Positions 49,801 through 60,900 of a DNA stretch of 64,000 nucleotides are shown here, in pieces. Origin of the DNA: Amphiura filiformis (Eukaryota > Echinodermata > Ophiuroidea > Amphilepidida > Amphiuridae); assembly GCF_039555335.1 (NCBI RefSeq), contig NC_092628.1, forward strand, positions 71,515,706 through 71,579,705, in the 5' to 3' direction. A program made the position numbers and the translations under genes. Positions within the stretch are counted from its first letter, which is position 1, and every line of letters starts with the position of its first letter. The notes beneath the pieces were generated by a model, which saw only the letters and a list, made by a program, of their open reading frames with translations, was not told where the DNA came from and ran no database searches.

Positions 49801-52800
49801 GCAGGTTTTGTTGCACAGTGGTGATTGGAAAGCCTCGACAATCACTGGACTAAGTTTGAGATCACTGGACTTGCCTTGCAGGTTTAGTTACATGGTGACT
49901 GGAAAGGGGCAATCATTGGACTAAGTTTGAGATCACTGGACTTGCCTTGCAGGTTCAGTTGCATGGTGACTGCAAAGGGGCAATCACTGGACTAAGTTTG
50001 AGATCACTGGACTTGCCTTGCAGGTTCAGTTGCATGGTGACTGCAAAGGGGCAATCACTGGACTAAGTTTGAGATCACTGGACTTGCCTCGCAGGTTTAG
50101 TTACACGGTGACTGGAAAGGGACAATCACTGGACTAAGTTTGAGATCACTGGACTTGCCTTGCAGGTTCAGTTGCATGGTGACTGCAAAGGGGCAATCAC
50201 TGGACTAAGTTTGAGATCACTGGACTTGCCTCGCAGGTTTAGTTAAATAGTGACTGGAAAGGGGCAATCACTGGTCTAAGTTTGAGATCACTGGACTTGC
50301 CTTGCAGGTTCAGTTGCATGGTGACTGGAAAGGGGCAATCACTGGACTAAGTTTGAGATCAATGGACTTGCCTTGCAGGTTTAGTTATATATGGTGACTG
50401 GAAATGGGCAATTACTTGACTAAGTTTGAGATCAATGGACTTGCCTTGCAGGTTTTGTTGCACAGTGGTGATTGGAAAGCCTCGACAATCACTGGACTAA
50501 GTTTGAGATCACTGGACTTGCCTTGCAGGTTTAGTTACATGGTGACTGGAAAGGGGCAATCATTGGACTAAGTTTGAGATCACTGGACTTGCCTTGCAGG
50601 TTCAGTTGCATGGTGACTGCAAAGGGCAATCACTGGACTAAGTTTGAGATCACTGGACTTGCCTCGCAGGTTTAGTTACACGGTGACTGGAAAGGGACAA
50701 TCACTGGACTAAGTTTGAGATCACTGGACTTGCCTTGCAGGTTCAGTTGCATGGTGACTGCAAAGAGAAATACTGGACTAAGTTTGAGATCACTGGACTT
50801 GCCTCGCAGGTTTAGTTAAATAGTGACTGGAAAGGGGCAATCACTGGTCTAAGTTTGAGATCACTGGACTTGCCTTGCAGGTTCAGTTGCATGGTGACTG
50901 GAAAGGGGCAATCACTGGACTAAGTTTGAGATCAATGGACTTGCCTTGCAGGTTTAGTTATATATGGTGACTGGAAATGAGCAATTACTTGACTAAGTTT
51001 GAGATCAATGGACTTGCCTTGCAGGTTTTGTTGCACAGTGGTGATTGGAAAGCCTCGACAATCACTGGACTAAGTTTGAGATCACTGGACTTGCCTTGTT
51101 GACATAAAAAAGGATAAAAAAGATAAACATGCAAGCCTCATCACCTCTACCATTGTCTACTCCAAGCTCCTGGCATCACCATTTCTGGCTGACTGTGTGC
51201 CGACCAGCAATAGGCTATGTTGTCGTATAAATCTGCCAAGTTGTACTACGGAATCACTTGTACTACAAAACGCTACACAGACATAAACAATAACACTGAC
51301 ACTGTCCTGTACGTTTTTCACGTAGCGACGTATAAATCAGGTATAAACTAAACAATAATGAAATACAGACAGAAACGCCGTTTTACCCGCGTATAGCCAT
51401 TTATAATCAAAATACAGGTTAAAGTCAAATGTTATACGTCATTGGTACGTTTTACGTGAAGCACTCCAATATGAGCGACAACGTTATTCGAGCCCCCTAG
51501 TATTTTTTAACATTTCGTGGTTGATCTTTTTATTTCACAAAATGGCTGCAATTTTCTTTGCAAGGGTCCCAATTTTGTTTTTTGGTAAGCGGTTATGATA
51601 CCCCCTTTCATAATTCACACATGCCAAATGACATATTGGTGGTGGAGGCATGGAGGGGTGGTGGTGCTGGGGGTGGGGGCTGGAGCAATAATTGCCCTAT
51701 GTATCTTAACCCACAGCAAGTAACCAGAGGGTAGATTTCACTACTAACATTATCAATGCATCATGTCATTTAATCCATCGTAAGTACAAACCCATCATAA
51801 TTCTTCCATAGGATTTATAATTATCTTTAGGCCTAAGAATTACGATGGGCTTGGAGTGTGACCAGTGGCTACTCTGGGGGGCTTGGGGGAAAACTCCCCC
51901 ATTCAGAACTCCGTCAGCATGAAAGTCAAAGTTCTTACAGGTTACATTTCAATCAGTATAAAAGAGTTACTTGAGGAATGCTCCGGAACCGGGGGGGCTG
52001 GGACCAGGCCCTCAATAATTTTGGTGAGGGGCCCAAGTACCCTAGAATAATACCCGATTAATTTTAGGATTAGATTCATAGATTTAGGGTAAAATTCATA
52101 ATTTTAGGGTATAATTCAACATGTAAGGTACAATTCATGTAAAAATATATGCATGTCAAAAGCTATACCCCCTCCCACACTCACCCCCTTCAGCGTTTCA
52201 CGTCTCGGGGCAGGTCAAAATTTACCCCCCCATGTTCAAAATCTTCCGGAGCCTTTGTGAAGTAAATACAGTAACCCACAATTTCAACCCATAATTTATA
52301 CAAAAAGGGAGAATTGTTGACATAAAAAAAGGATAAAAAAGATAAACATGCAAGCCTCATCACCTCTACTCCAAGCTCCTGGCATCACATTTCTGGCTGA
52401 CTGTGTGCCGACCAGCAATAGGCTATGTTGTCGTATAAATCTGCCAAGTTGTACTACGGAATCACTTGTGCTACAAAACGCTACACAGATATAAACAATA
52501 ACACTGACACTGTCCTGTACGTTTTTCACATGTAGCGACGTATAAATTAGGTATACACTAAACAATAATGAAATACAGACTGAAACTCCGTTTTACCCGC
52601 GTATAGCCATTTATAATCAAAATACAGGTTTTTGTTATATGTCAAATGTTATACGTCATTGGTACGTTTTACCGTGCAGCATGACTTGATAACAAAGCAG
52701 CATCGACAAACTCCAATAGACTCTAATATGAGCAACATCAACGTTATTCGAGCCATTTATACGCCAAACATAGTTGTACGAATAATGTATTATTTAATTT

Positions 52801-55800
52801 TTAATATTTTTTTAACATTTCGTGGTTGATCTTTTTATTTCACAAAATGGCTGCAATTTTCTTTGCAAGGGTCCCAATTTTGTTTTTTGGTAAGCGGTCA
52901 TGATACCCCCTTTCATAATTCACACATGCCAAAATAATGACATAGGTGGTGGCGGGCCGGTGGTGGTGCTGGGGGGTGCGGGGGGGCTGAAGCAATAATT
53001 GCCCTGTGCATCTTCCTTAGGGGTGGTGTAATAATTATGTGTACCACTGGGGTGGTGAATTATAGGGGGGAACGAGCATTTTTTTGGCAGGTAAAGAAGG
53101 GGGACAAGCGATTTTTGGAAAGTCAAAGGCGGGGGGGGCAACGCTATTTTTGGCACAGATGTTTGGGGCACTGTTTCTATATTACGCCCTAAAAGTCCCG
53201 CTAATACAAAATTTCCTGCTCATGCGCTCGCATTATTTCTGGGATCCCAATTTGCAAACCTAGAAGGCCATGTGTCCTGAACTCGCCACCCTTAGCGTAT
53301 ACATCACAAATATTATGAATTTTTACATTATACAGGGTGACCTTCAAGACAGTTATACAGGGTGGAAAAAATTTCGGATAAAAAATGGGTTACTTAATGC
53401 ATTGCTTATTACGAACTTCAAAAAGTCAAAAAGACACAGTTCACGGATCAGGTGTATAGTAATTTGTTCTAACTTTCCATTTTCATATCTAACCTACTCT
53501 GCACTGATTTTACAATAAATTAGTGATTTGAGGCATAATGATACCTACATCCTGACCCTGGCTTATATAACTCCAGCAGATACAAACTTTTAAAACAATA
53601 TCACTATATAGGCCTATTGAAATTCAATTATACCATGCAGATAATAACCTTGGCCCAATAATTATTATAGGGTCCAATTCAGCCTATTATAAACATGTGA
53701 TAGCTCAATCATAAACATCCTTAGAAAAAAGGCAAAAAAATAGTCCTGGTTGCGATTGTCTCAATACAAGATAAGATGTGCTAAAAACTTAAAGTCCTTG
53801 TCATGTAGGGCATGATTAGATAAAGGGATACCCAGGTTTGTATCCGGATACAAACCTGGGTATGATCTGAGATATTGGGAATTATTTCCTTATTTTCCTA
53901 GCCTCTTAATCACAGGGTTGATGAGCTACAATATCTATTCAAGACGTAGTGTATGTAAGAGATAAACTGTGCATATATGGGTTCAAGCCGTGAACAAAAA
54001 TGCCAAAGAATTTCTTTTTACAGGAGTGAAAGTGCAATTTATTTAGCAATAAAATGAGACCACAAGCATAACAGACTTAACAGTAACTTCTTGCTTGGCA
54101 GAGATATCATCATTTAATTTGAGTCGAATTTTGAAAAACGTAACATTGCGCCATCGCCACCTTTTTTGGTGGCGGGTGGCGAGTTCAAGACGCACGACCA
54201 GAATTATTATGCAAGAAATTATGCATTAATGATATTTCCGTACGGTTTTCGTAAGCTTTTTGCAGCGTTTTATTTAAAAGGACAAAAAGGTACCCCATGA
54301 ATGTGTGCAGAAATATCTTGCCCCCTTAGCCCTGCAAAAAATTGCTTTCCCCCTTCTTTTTGACCCCCGCCCATATATAATTATTGCACAACCCTTACAT
54401 TTTATATCAATGGATTTTCCCTTACACTAGGTTCAGTTACATGGTGACTGGAAAGGGGCAATCAGTGGACTAAGTTTGAGATCACTGGACTTGCCTTGCA
54501 GGTTTAGTTGCATGATGGCTGGAAAGGGGCAATCACTGTTTGAGATCAATGGACTTGCCTTGCAGGCTTAGTTGTATGGTGACTGGAAAGGGGCAATCAC
54601 TGGACTAAGTTTGAGATCACTGGACTTGCCTTGCAGGTTTAGTTACATAGTGACTGCAAAGGGGCAATCACTGGACTAATTTTGAGGTAACTGGAATTGC
54701 CTTGCAGGTTCAGTTACATGGTGACTGGAAAGGGGCTATCACTGGACTAAGTTTGGGATCACTGGACTTGCCCTGCAGGTTTGGGTGCATGGTGACTGGA
54801 AAGGGGCAATCACTGGACTATTAAGTTTGAGATCAATGGACTTGACTTGCAGGTTTAGTTGCATGGTGACTGGAAAGGGGCAATAACTTGACTAAGTTTG
54901 AGATAACTGGACTTGCCCTGCAGGTTTGGGTGCATGATGACTGGAAAGGGGCAATCACTGGACTAAGTTTGGGATCACTGGACTTGACTTGCAGGTTTAG
55001 TTACATGGTGACTGTATAGATGGGCAATCACTGGACTAATTTTGAGCTCACTGGACTTGCCTTACAGGTTTAGTTACATGGTGACTGGAAAGGGGCAATC
55101 ACTGGACTAACTTTGAGATCATTGGACTTGCCTTGCAGGTTTAGTTGCATGGTGACTGCAAAGGGGCAATCACTGGACTAAGTTTGAGATCACTGGACTT
55201 AACTGCAAAGGGGCAATCACTACTAAGTTTGAGATCACTGGACTTGCCTTGCAAGGTTTAGTTGCATGGTGACTGGAAAGGGGCAATCACTGGACTAAGT
55301 TTGAGGTCACTGGACTTGCCTTGCAGGTTTAGTTACATGACTGGAAAGGGGCAATCACTGGACCAAGTTTGAGATCACTGGACTTGCCTTGCAGGTTTAG
55401 TTGCATGGTGACTGGAAAGGGGCAATCACTGGACTAACTTTGAGTTGCATATAAAGAATATAAGAATTGTGATGGGTTTATGAGTGACTTGCGATCAGTG
55501 GCTGTGCCATGGTGGTGGTGGTGGTGGGGGGTGGGGGGCATGAAGGAAATGCCCCCATTCAGAACTCTTTCCCCTCAGTAAAAAGAAACCCAAAATTACA
55601 AACATTTCCATTTTTTGCAGCAAATCACTGGACTTGCCTTGCAGGTTTGTTTAGTTAGTGACTGGAAAGGGGCAATCACTGGACTAAGTTTGAGATCACT
55701 TTGCAGGTTTAGTTGCATGATGACTGGAAAAGGGCAATCACTGGACTAAGTTTGAGATCACTGGACTTGCCTTGCAGGTTTAGTTGCATGATGACTGGAA

Positions 55801-56900
55801 AGGGGCAATCACTGGACTAAGTTTGAGATCACTGGTCTTTCCTTGCAGGTTTAGTTGCATGATGACTGGAAAGGGGCAATCACTGGACTTGCTTTGCAGG
55901 TTTAGTTGCATGATGACTGGAAAGGGGCAATCACTGGACTAAGTTTGAGATCAATGGACTTGCCTTGCAGGTTTAGTTGCATGATGACTGCAAAGGGGCA
56001 ATCACTGGACTAAGTTTGAGATCACTGGACTTGACTGGAAAGGGGCAATCACTACTAAGTTTGAGATCACTGGACTTGCCTTGCAAGGTTTAGTTGCATG
56101 ATGACTGTGCAATAACTTGACTAAGTTGAGATCAATGGGTCTACTTCACTTCTCTATTACAAAAGTAACAATACATGATTTTTTTAACTCTCTTTATTAA
56201 TATAATTATTCTCACATCAACAATAACAATCCAGAAATGATATTCTGTAGTTCAATGGTGCCATCAAATAGAAATCTGTCAGGATATCAAAACTACATGA
56301 AACAAAAAAAATAGTTTTAATCTAATTTGATTAGAATAACCAATAACCAAGTCCAATAAGACTTGCTTTATATTGCAGAAGTTTTCATTATACTTCGGCA
56401 AGACTACAGATATTGATCTTTGAACAAAATTTTAGATATCAATATAGGCCTACACCCGACCACACATCTGAAACAATAATCTATAACATGATCAACAGAT
56501 GGTACTATGCCATTGGATTGTAGTTGGATAAGTTTCATACTGCTCAAGCGAAAGAATCAAAACACTCCAATTTGATCTATTCTTCCTCATGGCATCATGT
56601 TTTTGTTATTATAGGTGATTGGTGTAAACTGTCACAGTGTAATATGCTGATCATGATAGTAGCCAATGCTTGGCATATCATATTATCCTCTGATTGAATT
56701 GTATATAAGAACCAATAATGAAACTAAGTAGTCAATGCATCGTAACTCATTTAACCCATTGTAAGTACAAACCTATCATAATTCTTCCACAGGATTTACA
56801 AAATGTATATATATAAGAATTACGATGGGTTTATGAGTGACTTGCGATCAGTGGCTGTGCCATTGTGTGTGTGTGTGTGTGTGGGGGGGGGGGTGGTGAG
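46855..56900 (+). repeat. Module C, about 0.2 kb, three or four copies
   Basis: Contains CCATCGTAAGTACAAACCCA then CATAATTCTTCCATAGGA and, inverted, AAGAATTACGATGGGTTT, so each copy can fold. Copies: 46855-47050, 51715-51870, 56730-56900 and a partial one at 55455-55620. A C-rich tract follows in most copies. Confidence 0.75.
53266..54199. mobile_element. 934-bp non-autonomous TIR element, TSD AGAA
   Basis: Termini GGCCATGTGTCCTGAACTCG and the inverse of GGTCGTGCGTCTTGAACTCG, both continuing CCACCC. It interrupts module B. AGAA lies at 53262-53265 and 54200-54203, and the uninterrupted module at 43653 reads CCTAGAATTA. No transposase frame was seen inside. Superfamily not assigned (a 4-bp duplication is not specific). 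A 36-bp perfect palindrome lies inside at 53828-53863. Confidence 0.9.
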
Positions 56901-57942
56901 GGAAATTCCCCCATTCAGAACTCTTGCCTCCAGTTCCCCCTCAGTAAAACACTAAATTACAAACATTTCCAATTTTGTTGATTCCCCCCCCCCCCCCTGA
57001 AAAACGTTCTTGACTCTGCAATAGGTTTAAGAACTTAAAATGCATTGTAAAATTGATCACTGAAGACACAGGTTTCAAAATTATGGTTAGCAATTTACCC
57101 ATATCAAGAGTGGACTAATTTTGATGGCTAAATCAGCATAAAAGTCTAATTAATCATTGGCAGCCTTGCAGGTCACATTTCAATCTAAAGAGTTACTTGA
57201 GGAAGTAAATTAAAATTCAGTAACTCCCATCTCCAGAATAAATTCTCATTTGTGAACTTCTCTTTCAACCCACAATTCATTCAAAAAGGGAGAATTGTTG
57301 TTAACATTAAAAATGTCTTTGCCACAGTCATAATTTAATAGATTATAAACCTGTATTGCTCTCAGCTCAGTTTTTAATAACGCTGCCAACTCACTAAAAC
57401 CGCAGCAGCAGTGTAACCAGAGAGAACATGAGCATACTCAGTAAGAACCTCAGCCCCCTAATAGACAGTAGATACAAGTGTATCTGCAGAAGGTCCACAT
57501 TAGGGTTCAAAATACTTTGATTACATGGGCCATTTTGAACATGTGTATTTTTTGCTATTGACAAATATTTTTCTCAAGGTCTATTTTAAGAAATTTGGGA
57601 GAAAACAGCCCTTATCTCCATGTATTTTACATCCTAGTTCAGATTCCACCCCACCTAGAAAGGCCGTGTTCATCTACTGAGGATCCATGATCTACACAAA
57701 AAAAATGTCATGTTCACTGCTGATAGTTGTTTGTGTGATTACTTGACATTGTAGTTTTGACAATATAGAGTAGCTATGTAGTTGTCACTGCCTGAGCAAA
57801 GCATTTTGTTTTTAAGATGGTGTCCTCTACATTATCTTTTAAAGTTAGGGTTCAAAACAAAATGTGGAGCAACGTAACCACATTGATTTCATAAAGCTGT
57901 ACAAGGGTATTTTGTTTACATCTTTACATAATATCTCTATTT
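56150..57942. other. Spacer between satellite and NDUFB5
   Basis: AT-rich DNA with a module C copy (56730-56900), a (GT)n-(G)n run near 56866-56895 and a C-run near 56985. No exon recognised. The NDUFB5 3' UTR should lie at its right end, and ATTAAA on the minus strand at 57334-57339 is the nearest hexamer I noticed, too far to be convincing. Confidence 0.5.
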
Positions 57943-60900
57943 CTAATTGTCCTCTTTGAAATCTTGTTTAGGTACACCTCTGACAAATGTGTAATAGCCA
58001 TCTCCTCTCTCTTTCATTAGCTTCCGTACAGCCATAAGTTCCAACCTGAAATGACACAAATATATAAAACAAATGAAATAAATACCATAGAAATAGATAA
58101 ATTAATGAAAGATAGTTCTCTTGTCTGTGTATTGTCCGATTTGTAGTTAACAAATTCTGAGTTAATTGAAATCATTGCTGTTCTATTATTGCCTGGAAAT
58201 AAGCAGGCGCGGGGAGCAAATTTGCCCCCGTAAAGCCACCAATTGCTCCTGGTTCTTGTAAAATTCACATGAACCAGGAGCAATTTTCTAAAACAAATTG
58301 CTCTTGGTTCCAGTGTTCCAGACTTGAACCCAACTTACCCCTTGGAGGCAATTTCCTTTTTTCATTTTAGCCAATATTATATGGGGAGGGTTGCATGCGA
58401 TGTTATCAGCTTGAATTTTTCTTAAACAGAATTTACCACAATAGTGATGTCATTATATTACTCACTGGTTTTGCATGTGAACATTTGGTCAACTTCAATA
58501 TCTCTACTTATTTTTTTATTCATGGATGATATACCCCCAAAATGTCTGTAAAATTTTATTAATGACTAAATTTGACACACAATTAACATAAGGGTGGCTA
58601 GAAATTGCAAAAAAATCAATCATGCTTAGGCCTAAAAAAAATTGTTTGATTGGCGAAAAAAAAAAAAAAAATTTAGGGTAGGTAGGACGAGATTCTTTTT
58701 TTTTTTTTTTTACTTTTTAACCAGTAAATTTCCCTTTTAAGGCTTTGGAACCTTTTATCTTTTTTTTATTTTTTTTAATTAATTTATTTTTATTTATTTT
58801 TTGTAATTTAATTTTTTTTTAAAAAAAAAAAGAAGAAAAAAAAGTCAATCAAACAATTTTTTTTTTAGGCCTTAGAGACATGCAATCATCCTTGAATTTG
58901 TCCTTTTTGTGTTGAGTCTGTTGACACTTTGGACAAATTTCATGTATTCAAGTTTGTTAGCAGCATTCCGGTCCACAACTGGTCTACATGTACAGCACTG
59001 AATCCACTGATAAAGTCTTTGACTTTACTTGTGGCATGACAAGTGAGGTAAAACTACTTATCATTGGTATGCAAGGCTTATAGCTGAAAGAGGGCTTGCT
59101 ACTACTCCTACGTTTATTTGCGAGGCAATCAACATGGAAGTTAACTTTACTTGTACAACTGACACACAAGACTATTGTCTGTATGTTCCACACAATTTGT
59201 ATATCAAAGACCTTTGATCCATACTGTAGTGTGACTAATGCCCGAGGCTGTATGACCAAACTCCAAAAGTGAGTTTGCAGTAAATTAAGTCCTATACTTA
59301 GGAAGAACAATCTCATATGTGACACAATCTAGTCCATGGGGGTCAAAGGCAACAAATTTGAAGTTGAGATAAAGGCAAAAATATGGAGTAAAAGAACAAT
59401 AAAATACTGAAGAAAATAAACATCACAAAACTTAGAACCAAGCATGCTAGACCTTTGGTGATTTTAGTATAATTATGATAGCCTAATGTTTGTATATATA
59501 AGTAATAATTATAGTAACTGAATTTCAAAAATGCCTCTTTGGCCTCCATGGAGTAGATCATGTCACATATGAATGATACACTGAATCTATTACTTCATTT
59601 GGAGTACACATACCTGGCTTCCTTTTTCAGATAGGTTTCTTCCATAAATTGTGCAGCTTTCTCATATTCTTGTTGTGGGCTTTTTGATACATATCTTGCA
59701 AAGAACCTTTGTATAGGATGCTGCCGAGAAAATCACATAACAAATATAAACTGAATTGATAATATATCATAATTTGATATGTAATGTAACATACATACAC
59801 TTATCATAACATGATCAACACAGACTGCAACAATAAATATATAGAAGATGTCTGGGAGAAGCTAGCAACAAGAAATCTAAGATCTCTAGGAGGAGCTACC
59901 AGTCTTTCATGTGAACGCAGAATCTGGCAAGGCATCTTGAAAAAAATGGAGTTGACAGCTTAGGTCAAGGTCTAAATCAATGAATGAAAAACTGTCTTGC
60001 AGTAATACGTACAAAACTATTAGACTTTGGTTTAAGATATCAGGATGAACTATTCAATTCTTGTTCCTGTAATGTGTCAAGAGGGTCATGTAGGTTTAAA
60101 CATATTAATACTAACTTAGCAGGAGCAGTTATGCATAAAGCCTGCTAGTAGATGCATACAAGAAGTCCCAGTACACAACATGATTGCATAAATCACCACA
60201 GACAATTCAATACCATCTTAATGTTCACACAAGGGTCTCTAAAAGGCGGTTGTGGGGAGTCCCCAGTTCCAAATATTTTGTTTGTTTTCTTGTGTTTGCA
60301 TGCCCAGGAAATGACTATAAAACCCCTTCTAAATGCTGTGTTGGCTGCCAATGAAGTTCAACATGACGTAGGTTAAAGATATAATAATGAAGGGGAAAAT
60401 TGGTCAATATTTCCCGGGAGTGATGAAAATTTTCCAGGAATATGGTTCCAAAATTCCGCACTTTTTCCCAACCACACATTTTTTGTGACACTGGCACAAA
60501 ACATGATAAGATACAATTGATAATGATTTTACACAGCGATATAGTGCAGATTAGATAGATACCACTTGTATATAGTTAACGCGGCTGTGTACTCAAGACG
60601 TTGTTTCTTTCGCAAAATTGAGATTTTTTGATATTTGTTACTTTGTTATGTTTTTTATAAATACAAGGAAAGAAAATCCAGATTTATAAACTCCAACTGC
60701 GCTATTTTATGGATTTTATTTCACTATTTCATTCGTGTTTGCAATTTTAAAGGAGAGAAAATCTTTGTTGTATCAGCAAGGTACACGCGCGCAACAACGC
60801 ATCGCGCTGCGTATCGCGCAATTTGTTAACGCACAGATACGCTACGCATACGCGACGCTTAACTGCATGCGTGGCGCATCCTTTGGAAACACTAATTTCA

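Larger units (their letters stand above)
36924..52990 (+). repeat. Module A, about 0.4-0.55 kb, eight copies
   Basis: Starts near GTGTTGTCGTATAAATCTGC, has several GTATAAATC words and GACTCCAATATGG, and ends in GCATGCCAAATGACATGGG-like then GGTGGTGGTGCTGGGG. Copies: 36924-37510 (with a MITE), 39176-39650, 41640-42165, 42808-43320, 47395-47695, 48785-49175, 51170-51690, 52375-52990. Usually preceded by the end of a 71-bp array (TACTTCACTTCTCTATTAC, then TTCCTTCTAGCTCC) and followed by the start of the next (CTTACACTAGGTTCAGTTGC). Same orientation in all copies. The recurring frame of 60-90 codons on its minus strand is inconsistent between copies and is not called as a gene. Confidence 0.85.
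40235..54425 (+). repeat. Module B, about 0.45 kb, three copies
   Basis: Begins TATAGGGGTGAGGGGAAG, includes GGCACAGATGTTTTGG, TTTCCGTACGGTTTT and GTAAGCTTTTT, and ends in ATCAATGGATTTTCCCTTAC just before a 71-bp array. Copies: 40235-40690, 43395-43865, and 53060-53265 continued at 54200-54425 after a 934-bp insertion. Non-coding. Confidence 0.85.
37920..56150 (+). repeat. 71-bp satellite array, interrupted
   Basis: The monomer (71 bp, measured for example between 43883 and 43954) contains GGACTAAGTTTGAGATCACT, then GGACTTGCCTTGCAGGTTTA, GTTGCATGGTGACTGG and AAAGGGGCAATCACT. Main blocks: 37920-38202, 39655-40140, 40690-41575, 42165-42735, 43870-46670, 47680-47940, 48255-48690, 49180-51100, 54425-55445, 55625-56140. 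All monomers are head-to-tail on the same strand. Divergence is low in the centre (43.9-44.6 kb and 49.3-51.0 kb) and higher at the edges. No protein-coding signal and no rRNA or CRISPR character (no unique spacers). Confidence 0.97.

Noticed and set aside
37920..56150. Possible CRISPR-like or rDNA spacer array
   Set aside because: The units are contiguous 71-bp monomers without unique spacers, the DNA is animal, and no rRNA sequence is present.
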